From the NCBI GenBank assembly GCA_016218045.1, contig JACRFB010000001.1, forward strand, positions 186,001 to 250,000: a stretch of DNA of 64,000 nt, in the 5' to 3' direction. The DNA is from Ignavibacteriota bacterium (GTDB lineage Bacteria; Bacteroidota; Ignavibacteria; SZUA-365). Numbering within the stretch: position 1 is the stretch's first letter; every line of letters starts with the position of its first letter. Both the position numbers and the translations under genes were made by a program. Below are positions 26,877 to 36,235 of this stretch, piece by piece. Under the pieces are notes generated by a model that worked only from the letters and a program-made list of their open reading frames with translations, was not told the origin of the DNA and did no database searches.

Positions 26877-29800
26877 ATGCGCGTATCGTTCTTCGTACTG
26901 GCCGCAATTCTCGCCATGATCGTTCTTGCACCGACCGAGATGCTTGCGGGAACACCCGAGAAACCCACTCGCCCGGATCGCGGGCAAGGTTCAATTCAGG
27001 TAGCGCAAGGATTGCTGTTCCTTTCGTTTGTAGAAGGTGCCGGCGTACGCGTTACCGGAACGAATACGGGCTTGTCCGCTGTGGATGGCATCCTCACGCG
27101 AATACGTGTTAGAAGTGTCGAGACCCTCTTCGCACCAGCACCTCTTAGGAAAGCCCCGTTGAGCCCGCAGGAAGCCGCTCTGGCGCGAACCGTGAAAATC
27201 CGCTTTGATGCGGAGGACGATCCGCGCGCAGTGTCGAAAGAGCTGTCCGCATTGCCCGGAGTTTCATATGCGGAGCCGTACTACATTTACCCGTACCTCC
27301 ACACCCCCAACGATCCGCGCCTCACGCAGCAATGGGCGGTTACGGTGATGAAGCTGCAGGAAGCATGGGACATTACAACCGGCGACAGCACGATTATCAT
27401 CGGCGACGTCGACTCCGGAGTGGATTGGACACACCCCGATCTACAGCCAAGCATCTACATCAACAAACGGGAATGGGGCAGCACCGGTGAACTCAGTACC
27501 AACGGGATCGATGACGACAACAACGGCAAGGTCGATGATTGGCACGGCTGGGATTTTATTGGAAACGGTTCGGCGCAGAGCCCCAATCCGGACAACAATC
27601 CCATGGACGGGGCAATCGGACATGGAACGAACACATCCGGCTGCGCAGGCGCATTGGCGAATAACGGTATCGGTATCGCCGGATCGAGCTACCGTGCAAA
27701 GATCCTCGCCGTTAAAGCCGCCGGCGAAAGTACGGCAGGTATCGCAGACGGGTACAACGGAATCCTGTACGCCGCTGATATGGGCTGCAAGATTATCACG
27801 TGCAGTTGGGGAGGTACAGGTGCATTCAGCGCAACCTTGCAGAATGTAATCAACTATGCCTGGTCGAAGGGCGCACTCGTTCTTGGATCCTCGGGCAACA
27901 ACCCGCTGGACAATGATCGCATTCCTCATTGGCCGTCTTCTTTCGATCACGTGGTGAATGTCGGATCGATCGAGTCGAACGGAACAGCCTCGAACTGGTG
28001 CACGTATGGCACGTCTGTCCACGTCTATGCCCCCGGTTCAGGAGTGTGGACTACAGCAAAGGGGGGTGGGTACGATAATCCGACTGGCACATCCTTTTCG
28101 ACGCCTCTCGTAGCCGGCGTCGCGGCACTCATCTTTAGCGTGCACCCGTCATGGACACCAGATCAGGTTGCCAAGCAGTTGCGCGTTACAGCCGACGGAT
28201 TTGTGAATCCTCCGCAAGCCAAGCGTTTCGGACGCGTCAATGCACTACGCGCGGTTTCGGCCAACAACATGATGGCCGACATACCGGGCATCCAGTTGAA
28301 AAATTTCACGGTATCCACCCCATCCGGCACAATGTTCACGCAGCCGGGACAATCAGCAACTGTAACGTTCGACCTGGAAAACGTGTTGGCTCCCACGTCC
28401 GCATCCGCCATGGCCATGTTGGAGTTCGACGATACCACCTTCAGCGCCAGCAATTGGAGCGCATCGCTAGGTGCCATCCCGACTTTCGGGACGAAATCTC
28501 TCAGCTTCACTATCCGCCTGAGTGACAACCCCTCGGGTTCAGAGGAGTATGTACCCGTCCGATTGAAAATCACAGACGGCGCGTACACGGATTATGTGAT
28601 GGGGCGCGTCATCGTGTATCTCGATAAGGGATGGCATACCGCGCTGAATGTCAACGCACCTGCATTCAGTTCCATAGATGTAGTGAATAGTCAATCGGTG
28701 TGGGCAACGGTCGACGTCGTGCAAAATCAGGTCCCCGTGGCGGATTATTGCTACCGGTACAACATCGACACATGGTACCAGGCGTATGGCACGGGATTCC
28801 CCGGTGGTGCGGGCGTATACTGCATACATGGTTTGAATGCCAGCACAGCGCTCATCGGTACGGGGCCAAGAACCGGCGCTGCCGAGATTTGCCGTACCGA
28901 GAACGGGGGACAGTCGTGGACCCGTACATCCGTCTCGAACATTACACCTTTTGTTGATGCCATCCATATGTTCGATGCGCGCAACGGCATCTTTGTCGGT
29001 GACCCGAAAAATGGAGTGTGGGGCATCGGTACAACTACAGATGGCGGTGCCACTTGGGCTCCGATAAGTCCATCTCTGACAGCCCCTGGAACCGAGGCAG
29101 GTTGGAATAATGCGATGGATTTTGTTGGTGATATCGGATGGTTCGGTACCAATAATGGAAAGATCTATAAGACAACAAATCGTGGGGCGACGTGGACGTC
29201 GTACCCGACACCCGGCACCCACTCCGTTGATGTGTCTTTCCGCGATGCAAGCACGGGCGCCATCCGTTTCGCGGCTCAAAATGGCGTGGGGATAAACGGC
29301 GTGGCGGTAACAACAAATGGGGGCTCCACATGGACGCTCCTGAACACCATACAGCTCGTGGACGGAAGCGGAGCCGTGGTGATGGAACGCGGAGGAAAGA
29401 GACTGTGGCTCCTGCACAACAATAATGTCTACGAATCCTCGGATCTCGGAAAGAAATGGACGATGCAGGCACGTCCCTCGGGTATGGCAGTGACAGTATC
29501 CGACCAGTGGTCCGGCAATAATGAGACCCACGTGTATGCAGCCGGCTTGAATGTGTTTCGCTTCATCTCCCCTTTTGATCCGGTCACAACGACTGAATCG
29601 CTGCCGGAAGCGCTGCCGACCGGCCCGGTGTTTCTCAGCATGTCTCCCAACCCTGTGAATACTCCGCAGGTACACATTCAATTCAGGATCGATGCATCCG
29701 ATATTACCGAGATCACATTGTATGACTTCGCGGGTCGTCCTGTGCGGAAAGCGTTCCATGCGGTTCTCGATGCAGGGACGCACTCGACAGTGCTTAACAT

Positions 29801-29888
29801 AGACGGACTGGCGGCTGGAGTGTATTACTGCACTTTGAGCAGCGGCCGCTTGTCCGCCACACAGGCCCTCGTACTTCCTGGCCGATAG
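26877..29888 (+). CDS. Subtilisin-like S8 protease with BNR-type repeats and T9SS tail
   Basis: 1003 residues from the ATG at 26877, which begins the signal peptide MRVSFFVLAAILAMIV; an in-frame ATG at 26841 is less likely. A propeptide-like region (to about 140) is followed by the S8 domain with catalytic Asp179 (DVDSGVDW), His249 (GHGTNTSG) and Ser406 (GTSFSTPLVAG). After the protease comes an Ig-like stretch near 480-590. Repeats with GGQSW, GGATW, GATW and GGSTW turns, of the BNR/Ycf48 propeller kind, lie at about 630-880. The last ~90 residues (FLSMSPNPVN ... LAAGVYYCTL) are a T9SS sorting domain. It is a cell-surface or secreted protease; substrates are unknown. Confidence 0.92.
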   Translation: MRVSFFVLAAILAMIVLAPTEMLAGTPEKPTRPDRGQGSIQVAQGLLFLSFVEGAGVRVTGTNTGLSAVDGILTRIRVRSVETLFAPAPLRKAPLSPQEAALARTVKIRFDAEDDPRAVSKELSALPGVSYAEPYYIYPYLHTPNDPRLTQQWAVTVMKLQEAWDITTGDSTIIIGDVDSGVDWTHPDLQPSIYINKREWGSTGELSTNGIDDDNNGKVDDWHGWDFIGNGSAQSPNPDNNPMDGAIGHGTNTSGCAGALANNGIGIAGSSYRAKILAVKAAGESTAGIADGYNGILYAADMGCKIITCSWGGTGAFSATLQNVINYAWSKGALVLGSSGNNPLDNDRIPHWPSSFDHVVNVGSIESNGTASNWCTYGTSVHVYAPGSGVWTTAKGGGYDNPTGTSFSTPLVAGVAALIFSVHPSWTPDQVAKQLRVTADGFVNPPQAKRFGRVNALRAVSANNMMADIPGIQLKNFTVSTPSGTMFTQPGQSATVTFDLENVLAPTSASAMAMLEFDDTTFSASNWSASLGAIPTFGTKSLSFTIRLSDNPSGSEEYVPVRLKITDGAYTDYVMGRVIVYLDKGWHTALNVNAPAFSSIDVVNSQSVWATVDVVQNQVPVADYCYRYNIDTWYQAYGTGFPGGAGVYCIHGLNASTALIGTGPRTGAAEICRTENGGQSWTRTSVSNITPFVDAIHMFDARNGIFVGDPKNGVWGIGTTTDGGATWAPISPSLTAPGTEAGWNNAMDFVGDIGWFGTNNGKIYKTTNRGATWTSYPTPGTHSVDVSFRDASTGAIRFAAQNGVGINGVAVTTNGGSTWTLLNTIQLVDGSGAVVMERGGKRLWLLHNNNVYESSDLGKKWTMQARPSGMAVTVSDQWSGNNETHVYAAGLNVFRFISPFDPVTTTESLPEALPTGPVFLSMSPNPVNTPQVHIQFRIDASDITEITLYDFAGRPVRKAFHAVLDAGTHSTVLNIDGLAAGVYYCTLSSGRLSATQALVLPGR

Positions 29889-29945
29889 GCCGCACGCAGA
29901 AACACATCGACGCCCGGGATGGATGTAAAGTACCGGGGAGATAAC

Positions 29946-29988
29946 AAACAGAACGACGCGGAGATTCTTCTCCGCGTCGTTCTGTTAT
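29946..29988. terminator. Bidirectional terminator between convergent genes
   Basis: A 16-bp perfect stem, ACAGAACGACGCGGAG with its complement, and a six-base loop lie between the convergent protease and lipoprotein genes. Short A- and T-rich flanks suit termination in both directions, although the T tract is short. Confidence 0.75.
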
Positions 29989-30015
29989 TGATACGGGCAG
30001 CGATTGCGACAGTGG

Positions 30016-31668
30016 TTACTGCACAGTCACATCTCCTATGTCTTTGGTCTCTCCGAGCGCAGGAGTTGTCACGTCCAGCGTTTTGGATTTCTGGTTTGCG
30101 TAGAAGTGCATTGTCACCGTGACATTCGGTCGGACAGAAACAGTAAATTTACCGTCTGGACCTGTCGGAGTTTCTCTGTTCTGTCCTCCGGACGACCCAT
30201 TTCCAGACACGACAATGTATGTGTTTGCGATGGGGGCACCCGCACCGTCCACAACGCGGCCGCTGATGTACGCACCGCCGATGTCAACCTTAATGTCACC
30301 CACATCGACCGTACCAGGAGTTGTCGGGCAGGTCACCTGCACTGTCTTGCTCTGTTTGGCGGAATCGGCATACCACGCAGCCTCAACCGTATACGTCCTT
30401 CCGGCTTCGCCGAAGAAACGGAAGCGACCATCCTGGCTGGTGACGATGTAGTCGATTTGGCGCCCTGAATCATTCTGGAGAATCACCTGCATGTAAGCCA
30501 GGGGTTTGCCGCCGTTGTCCACCACGCGACCAATGATGGAACAGAACAACGATGTGTCAACCGGGATGACGATGGTACCGATGTCGGAAGATTGGCCGGT
30601 TGGCGGAGTTGGGACATCCTTCGGAGCGCTAGAAACGATGTAGTAATTCGCGACAACACGCGCAGTCGCCGACGATTTCACTGCGAGTTTGAATCGACCC
30701 TCTCCATCGGTGACAGTCCTGGATGAACCAGTGTAATCAACGCCAGTATGTTTGACGGTGGCAAAAGAAAGCGGGTTTCCATTACCGTCAACAACTCTGC
30801 CTTCGAGATACGATGTCGCGTTCGGCTGATCGCAATTCCAATTGCTGAAATGCGTGACGCTGCCTACATAGTTGTTGCCGACTTTGTTGGCGCTACCCTG
30901 TTCGATCCATTGCCCCTTCACTTCGTGATAATACCAAAGGGGAATTGTTTGCGGCGCCCGTGCACGAAGCGCGACTGGGATGGGGAAGGTGATCGTCGAG
31001 GGCTTTCCGGCAGCAAGCTGCAGCGGTGCGGTGCCGTTCAAGATTTCGACGTTTACAAAACCGAACGACTCGATACTGGTTTCTGACCCATCAGTTCGAA
31101 CACCCGCAAACTCGCCTGGAAAACATTCCGTGAATCGGGTCAGCGACGGATCGCACCACGTGGCCTTTACTTGCGCCGTACCGGTGAAAGCAGCACCAGA
31201 TGCATCCACGAGTGCGTTGGGCTGGAACAGAACCGTTGCACCGCCGTTCATAGTAACCGTACCGCCGTTCGCCGCATTCAACGTTGACCTCACTCCGACG
31301 GTTTGCATAGCCGCATCAAGCCACGTGGCACGACCCTTGACTACAGGCGTGATTTTCTGCGTGGTGACAAAGGCGTCATTGCGGAAGTTGACAAGAACTC
31401 GTGTCCCCGCAGGCACTTGGTCGAGAAAATACTCGCCCTTGGAATTCGTGTAGGTTGACCGGGTTCCGACCCGGACTTCGACCCCCGATAGTGGTGAACC
31501 CGACATCGTGAGAACCTTTCCGGTTACAACACCAACGCCTGTACTACCGCCGGTACCTTGGCTCAGGTCGCCGGTTGGACCCGTAGTTGTCTGACAGGCC
31601 GAAAGCACCGTCAAGACGGTTAACGCCATTGCCAAAACAATTCGTCGAGTACCAAGTGATTTTCTCAT
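30016..31668 (-). CDS. Lipoprotein with carboxypeptidase-regulatory-like repeats
   Basis: 550 residues. A lipoprotein signal with lipobox VLSAC (Cys25) points to an outer-membrane lipoprotein. A carboxypeptidase-regulatory-like beta domain (GKVLTMSGSPLSGVEVRV) opens the mature part. A central region (about 130-290) has GGTVTMNGGATVLFQPNALV and later VTHFSNWNCD, which recalls the CILP/FAM171-type domain. Three more regulatory-like domains follow, each starting (G/S)RVVDGxGxPL and ending near a DIGxI strand. These domains are small adhesive beta sandwiches common in Bacteroidota surface proteins. The ATG at 31668 has GAGG at a good distance. Ligand unknown. Confidence 0.8.
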   Translation of the reverse strand: MRKSLGTRRIVLAMALTVLTVLSACQTTTGPTGDLSQGTGGSTGVGVVTGKVLTMSGSPLSGVEVRVGTRSTYTNSKGEYFLDQVPAGTRVLVNFRNDAFVTTQKITPVVKGRATWLDAAMQTVGVRSTLNAANGGTVTMNGGATVLFQPNALVDASGAAFTGTAQVKATWCDPSLTRFTECFPGEFAGVRTDGSETSIESFGFVNVEILNGTAPLQLAAGKPSTITFPIPVALRARAPQTIPLWYYHEVKGQWIEQGSANKVGNNYVGSVTHFSNWNCDQPNATSYLEGRVVDGNGNPLSFATVKHTGVDYTGSSRTVTDGEGRFKLAVKSSATARVVANYYIVSSAPKDVPTPPTGQSSDIGTIVIPVDTSLFCSIIGRVVDNGGKPLAYMQVILQNDSGRQIDYIVTSQDGRFRFFGEAGRTYTVEAAWYADSAKQSKTVQVTCPTTPGTVDVGDIKVDIGGAYISGRVVDGAGAPIANTYIVVSGNGSSGGQNRETPTGPDGKFTVSVRPNVTVTMHFYANQKSKTLDVTTPALGETKDIGDVTVQ

Positions 31669-31933
31669 TATGTCCTCGTGTGGTGATGGGATGGAAAGTA
31701 CGGAAGATTCTGGAACTATCGATCAAAAACACCCGTGGATCGGCGCGCACGTATCGAGTACAATGCTGGCTCCAAAAGAGTGATGACATTGCATCGGAGG
31801 AGATCCTGACAGCAGCAAGCGGGAATCATCGGGCCGCCGATAAGAATGACACTGCAACTCCTGCTTTGTTTCGCTGTGTTGGCGGATTTCTTGCATCAAC
31901 GCCCAATTCCTTGTAGACTCCGCGTGATGTCCC

Positions 31934-32983
31934 ATGAATCGCCTCAGCCCTCAATATCTGCTTCGAATGCTGCTCGTCATCACCGCGTGCTTGGTTGCGG
32001 GTTGCGGCGCTGATGCGCCAGTGACTGTGCCTGCCATCTATTATTGGAGAACGGAATTCGCACCTGATTCGCTCACAAGGGTTCATCTTGAGGTAAACGG
32101 CATCAGGGTGCTCTATGTACGTTTCTTCGATGTCGAGTGGAGTGAGGCCGGTGGACAGCCGATGCCGACCGGACAGATCCATTTCTCCCGCGCCCCGGAT
32201 GAAGGTTGGATCATCGTCCCAGTTGTCTATATCACCGTGGAGGCCCTGCGCCGTCTTGATCTTGCAGACGTGCCCGACATCGCGAGCAAAGTTCTCTCCC
32301 AAGTGGATTCGATTTCTTCCCGTTCCGGAATCAGCTTCAAGGAATTTCAGCTCGACTGCGACTGGACCCCAAGCACACGTGAAAAATTCTTCACATTTGC
32401 CTCCATCATACGTGGTCGACTGCACGCGCGCGATGTGCTTCTCTCGGCAACGGTACGACTGCATCAGGTAAAATATCCCGACCGCACAGGCATTCCGCCT
32501 GTCGATCGCGGGATGTTGATGTTCTATAACATGGGACGCATCAGCGCTGCGCCTGGCGAGAATTCAATATTCGATGAGGCGATAACGCGCCGATACACGG
32601 ATTATATCGACACGTATCCGCTTGCACTCGACATCGCGCTGCCCATATTCCATTGGACGCTGCATTTCCGTGGTGGCCACCCCGTTGGGATAATCAACAA
32701 GTTTTCCGATGCAGATCTGTCGGCACACCCCGAATTGCTGCGTGGTGAGCATGGCCAGTTCACCGCGGTCCGGCATGTCTGGCTTCATGGTGAATCTGTG
32801 TTGCCCGGTGACGTACTCAGATCCGAGGAGGTTCCGCCGGACCTGTGCCTTCGAGCCGCCAAGCTTGCGTCCGCTGAACTCCCTCCCGCTCAGCGCCGAA
32901 TAGCCCTCTTCGAAGCTGATTCTGTGTATCTTTCGCATTATGAAATCTCAGATATCGACGCGGTATTTCGCGCTTTCAAGTAG
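31934..32983 (+). CDS. Lipoprotein of unknown function, first of a coupled pair
   Basis: 349 residues with a lipoprotein signal (LLVITACLVAGC, lipobox VAGC). The mature part shows an alternating beta/alpha pattern: VLYVRFFDVEW, IIVPVVYITVEAL, FQLDCDWTPSTREKF, VLLSATVRLHQV, GMLMFYNMGRI, LDIALPIFHW. This order, with acidic and aromatic residues at strand ends, resembles a TIM-barrel glycoside-hydrolase-like fold or DUF3142-type proteins. I do not recognise it with certainty, and no catalytic acid pair can be assigned. Its last 44 nt overlap the start of the next gene in another frame, so the two are translationally linked. I infer that they act together at the cell envelope. Confidence 0.8.
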   Translation: MNRLSPQYLLRMLLVITACLVAGCGADAPVTVPAIYYWRTEFAPDSLTRVHLEVNGIRVLYVRFFDVEWSEAGGQPMPTGQIHFSRAPDEGWIIVPVVYITVEALRRLDLADVPDIASKVLSQVDSISSRSGISFKEFQLDCDWTPSTREKFFTFASIIRGRLHARDVLLSATVRLHQVKYPDRTGIPPVDRGMLMFYNMGRISAAPGENSIFDEAITRRYTDYIDTYPLALDIALPIFHWTLHFRGGHPVGIINKFSDADLSAHPELLRGEHGQFTAVRHVWLHGESVLPGDVLRSEEVPPDLCLRAAKLASAELPPAQRRIALFEADSVYLSHYEISDIDAVFRAFK

Positions 32984-35210
32984 CATATTCGTTATCTGCG
33001 CGTCCATTGTGGCACTGGCATGCGCCTGGTTCGACGAAGAGTCGCTGCACTACTCGTTTTTCACCCCTGAGCTTCACCGTGCCGAGTACGACAGGCCCTT
33101 CTTCCGAAGCTTTAGAACCTTGTACACCCAGATGACGAAGGACGACAACATTTCAGACTTTACACAGGTGAATGTTGGAGAGTGGAGAGATTACCTCGGT
33201 GTCGACGTTGATACTGCAGACATTGCATTCCTGCTTGGTGGCGCACGAATCGGACAGATCGACACTTTGATCCGGCGGCAGGGGACTGCAATTTTTCCCG
33301 CGGCCGCTTCACTCTCTTCAAATTCGATTTTAAAGGCACGGGACGCTCGCGCCGCACGGGACTTTCTGTTTTTTCTCGGTTACGCCAAACGCTGCGAACC
33401 TTACGCTACGTTCATTCCGGGCTGGGAGTGGGAAGTCGGACACTCCACTCCCGATCCACGCACAGATGTCACCGCACTGAACGCGCTCGCATCCTCCGGC
33501 CTCCGCGCCATGTCAAACGCACGCGATCCCTTCGTGCGTGCACGATATCTCTTTCAGGTGCTGCGCCTGCGGTTCCATGCGCGGCAGTACGATGCATGCG
33601 TGAAACTGTATCACGATCGCGCGAGCGAATTCTCACCGGGCCGAAGCGTCGCATGGCGCGCGATGGCGTACGCGGCAGGCGCATTTCACAGAATGAAACG
33701 CTTCGAGGATGCCAACCTCCTTTTTATGCGCGCCCGCGAAGGGTGTCCCACCCTTCGAGTGGTATCGCATCTCGGCTATCATCCTCTATCGGGAGCTGCG
33801 TGGACGCGTTGTCTCGCCCGGGCTGCATCACCACGCGAACGCGCGGTGCTCTGGCAGATGCAAGGCGTCTATGGCGATCCAGTAGAGGCGATGAACGCTA
33901 TCGCCGCACTTGATCCATCCTCCGATTTACTCGACCTTCTTCTTGTGCGGGCAATCAACATCGCCGAGGAATCCTTCATGCCCGATCCATTCGGCTATGG
34001 TAGCCCGGGCACGAAAGAAGACTACGCATTTCGGGTGCGCGCGTTGGATCCAGGATTGATCGCTCTTGTCGATCGTATGGCAGTCGAACCGCGTGTGCGT
34101 TCGGCGCCGTTGTGGAATCTCGCCGCGGGCTACCTTCGCGTCATCGCAGGAAGATACGCCGATGCAGCGGAGTTCCTCCGCCGCGCCAGAATAGGGGCTC
34201 AAGACGATATTCTCGTCGCCGAACAGGCACGGAGTATCTCGATTGTGAGTCGCATTGAAACTGCCGCCTATCCCGACCCCGCCTTCGAAATGGATATCGT
34301 TCCAGAGTTATTGTGGCTGCGGGATTCGCTTCACACAGCCGGGCTGCGCGCACAACGTGTGTATGACTGGGCGTTAAAACGCCTTTCGAGGCGCTACGAA
34401 TCGCAAGGCGATGCGGTGCGCGCACAGTGCCTGTTACCCGCCTCAGCACCGGATTACCATCGCGATCCCGTAAAACGACGTGCACTTCTAGCCCTGATGG
34501 ATAAAACCGAGAAGACGGATTTCGAGAAATTCCTGCTCGGTCAATATCCCTTCTCGAAAAAGGACATCGTGGAAGTGCAGGCGGTGGAGTTGCTGTACAA
34601 GTATCGATTCGAGGAAGCCGTAGAGATGTTTGATTCATTCCCAGCATCTGGAAGCGACACACTGCCCGGTGATCCTTTTCTCATTCATATCAACGATTGC
34701 CATGACTGCGATCACGCCGCGCCACAGGCTGTTCGATACACAAAGGCAGATTTTGCCAGACGCATGGTCGCGCTGAAACGCGAGATCGAGCGTGATCACG
34801 CACGGGCATCTGCCGGGCTGTTCACCCTTGCGAACGGGATCTACAACATGTCGTATTTCGGAAACGCTCGACGTCTGTATGAGACTGCGATTTTTCCGTA
34901 CGGACTGCAAGATCTGAATGCAGTGCGCGACGGGCACCTCACAGCGATCATGGATTGTTCGACCGCGGAGTCCGCATATAAGGCGGCGATGCAGCGATCC
35001 ACCGATGCCGAATTCCAGGCCCGCTGTGCTTTTATGGCTGCCAAGTGCGAACAGAACATCTACTTCATGACCCGTGGTGGCGAAACATCAGACGATTTTC
35101 GCGCGGGTACCTGGTTCACCCTTCTCCGAGATCGGTATGCAACCACGGAGTATTACAAGGACATCATCAGGGAATGCGGGTACTTCCGCACATTTACTTC
35201 AAAAAAATAG
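32940..35210 (+). CDS. Large helical-repeat envelope protein, second of a coupled pair
   Basis: 756 residues, starting inside the preceding lipoprotein gene. An N-terminal hydrophobic segment ends in IVALACAW, a signal peptide or imperfect lipobox. The mature protein begins with a conserved-looking aromatic stretch (FFTPELHRAEYDRPFF). Most of the rest (about 190-570 and 620-740) is helix-turn-helix repeats of TPR/SEL1 character (RARYLFQVLRLRFHARQYD, AGGYLRVI-like units). A short cysteine/histidine cluster, NDCHDCDH near residues 584-591, stands out and could bind a metal. I recall similar proteins in Bacteroidota opening with CGGGDW-type motifs, but none with a known role. Confidence 0.8.
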   Translation: MKSQISTRYFALSSSIFVICASIVALACAWFDEESLHYSFFTPELHRAEYDRPFFRSFRTLYTQMTKDDNISDFTQVNVGEWRDYLGVDVDTADIAFLLGGARIGQIDTLIRRQGTAIFPAAASLSSNSILKARDARAARDFLFFLGYAKRCEPYATFIPGWEWEVGHSTPDPRTDVTALNALASSGLRAMSNARDPFVRARYLFQVLRLRFHARQYDACVKLYHDRASEFSPGRSVAWRAMAYAAGAFHRMKRFEDANLLFMRAREGCPTLRVVSHLGYHPLSGAAWTRCLARAASPRERAVLWQMQGVYGDPVEAMNAIAALDPSSDLLDLLLVRAINIAEESFMPDPFGYGSPGTKEDYAFRVRALDPGLIALVDRMAVEPRVRSAPLWNLAAGYLRVIAGRYADAAEFLRRARIGAQDDILVAEQARSISIVSRIETAAYPDPAFEMDIVPELLWLRDSLHTAGLRAQRVYDWALKRLSRRYESQGDAVRAQCLLPASAPDYHRDPVKRRALLALMDKTEKTDFEKFLLGQYPFSKKDIVEVQAVELLYKYRFEEAVEMFDSFPASGSDTLPGDPFLIHINDCHDCDHAAPQAVRYTKADFARRMVALKREIERDHARASAGLFTLANGIYNMSYFGNARRLYETAIFPYGLQDLNAVRDGHLTAIMDCSTAESAYKAAMQRSTDAEFQARCAFMAAKCEQNIYFMTRGGETSDDFRAGTWFTLLRDRYATTEYYKDIIRECGYFRTFTSKK

Positions 35211-35233
35211 GATGACTTCGTTGGGTACGTGGT

Positions 35234-36235
35234 TCAGTCCTTAAGCCACGACTTCCATTTTTCCCTGAAATCACGCGCGTTCGCCTTGGTGACAACCGTG
35301 AGTGTATCAACGATACGCACGGAGGCGGGTGTTGTGTTGCGAACGATTCGCTCAAGAAGAATCTCCACGGCGCGTCGCCCCCAACCGTAGCAGTCCTGTG
35401 CGAGCAGAGCCTGCACATGGCCGGAATCCAGATACTCGAGCTGTGGGGGAAGCGCATCGACCGCGACGACTTTAACCGATCCTGCAGGCCACTTTAGAGC
35501 CCCCTTGGTAAACAAAGGCCAACCGCCTACCATCGCCCACCCCGAAATTTCCGGATTGAGCGACTGCGCACGATTCACCATCTCGGCGGCCTGTTCTGGC
35601 GTTTCCGCGTGATAATAGATCCCATTCCGAGCCAGGGTGATGCCCGGATGCTTCACGAGTTCCCCGCGCACTCCTTCGACTCGCGCCTGCAGATTGGGCG
35701 CGCTTTGGTTTCCCGCGAGAATCGCAATCATTCCCTTCTCACCCAGCTCAACGGCTAGACGCCGCATCACTGCTTCGCCACACCGCAGATCATCCGTACC
35801 GAAATAACAGAACCGCTTGCTCCTAGGGGCATCGGAGTCGAAGCACATCACATGTGCACCGAGGCCGACCGCTTTATCGATAGCGGGAGTCACCGTATTG
35901 GCGTCGCTGCACGAAACGGCGATTCCTTGTGCACCGCTTCGCGCAAGCTGCTCGATCGCATCTGCCTGCTTCTGTGCATTTTCTTCCGGGGGTGTCATCC
36001 ATCGCACGTCCACTTCTACCCCGTAGCGCGGACCAAGTTCGCGGGCAGCATCGAGGGCCCCGCGGTGGGCGGCCTGAAACACCGCGTTTGCCTGGCTTTT
36101 CGCAACGAGCCCGATAACCACGACAGGACGGCCTTCCGATGTGTTTTTTTTCTCCCCGCCGCATGATGCGATAAGAGCGGCACCGGCAATGACGACAGAA
36201 CACACGGCTCCTCGGAGCCCAAGAAACGACATCAT
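35234..36235 (-). CDS. Ribose-type ABC transporter substrate-binding lipoprotein
   Basis: 333 residues. A lipoprotein signal ends in LIASC, then a type I periplasmic binding fold follows. The opening strand VVVIGLVAKSQANAVFQAAHRGA, the GIAVSCSDANTVTPAID segment and HVMCFDSDAPRSKRF match the sugar-binding RbsB/LacI-like family. The lipid anchor fits a solute receptor held at the membrane. The start overlaps the stop of the permease gene (ATGA), so the two are translationally coupled. No ATPase gene accompanies them. The ligand, probably a pentose or other monosaccharide or a nucleoside-like compound, cannot be told by eye. Confidence 0.88.
   Translation of the reverse strand: MMSFLGLRGAVCSVVIAGAALIASCGGEKKNTSEGRPVVVIGLVAKSQANAVFQAAHRGALDAARELGPRYGVEVDVRWMTPPEENAQKQADAIEQLARSGAQGIAVSCSDANTVTPAIDKAVGLGAHVMCFDSDAPRSKRFCYFGTDDLRCGEAVMRRLAVELGEKGMIAILAGNQSAPNLQARVEGVRGELVKHPGITLARNGIYYHAETPEQAAEMVNRAQSLNPEISGWAMVGGWPLFTKGALKWPAGSVKVVAVDALPPQLEYLDSGHVQALLAQDCYGWGRRAVEILLERIVRNTTPASVRIVDTLTVVTKANARDFREKWKSWLKD

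Noticed and set aside
28539-29783. Long 414-codon reverse open frame
   Set aside because: It lies antisense within the subtilisin gene, which has a clear catalytic triad and T9SS tail; the reverse translation is His/Cys/Arg-rich with no domain.
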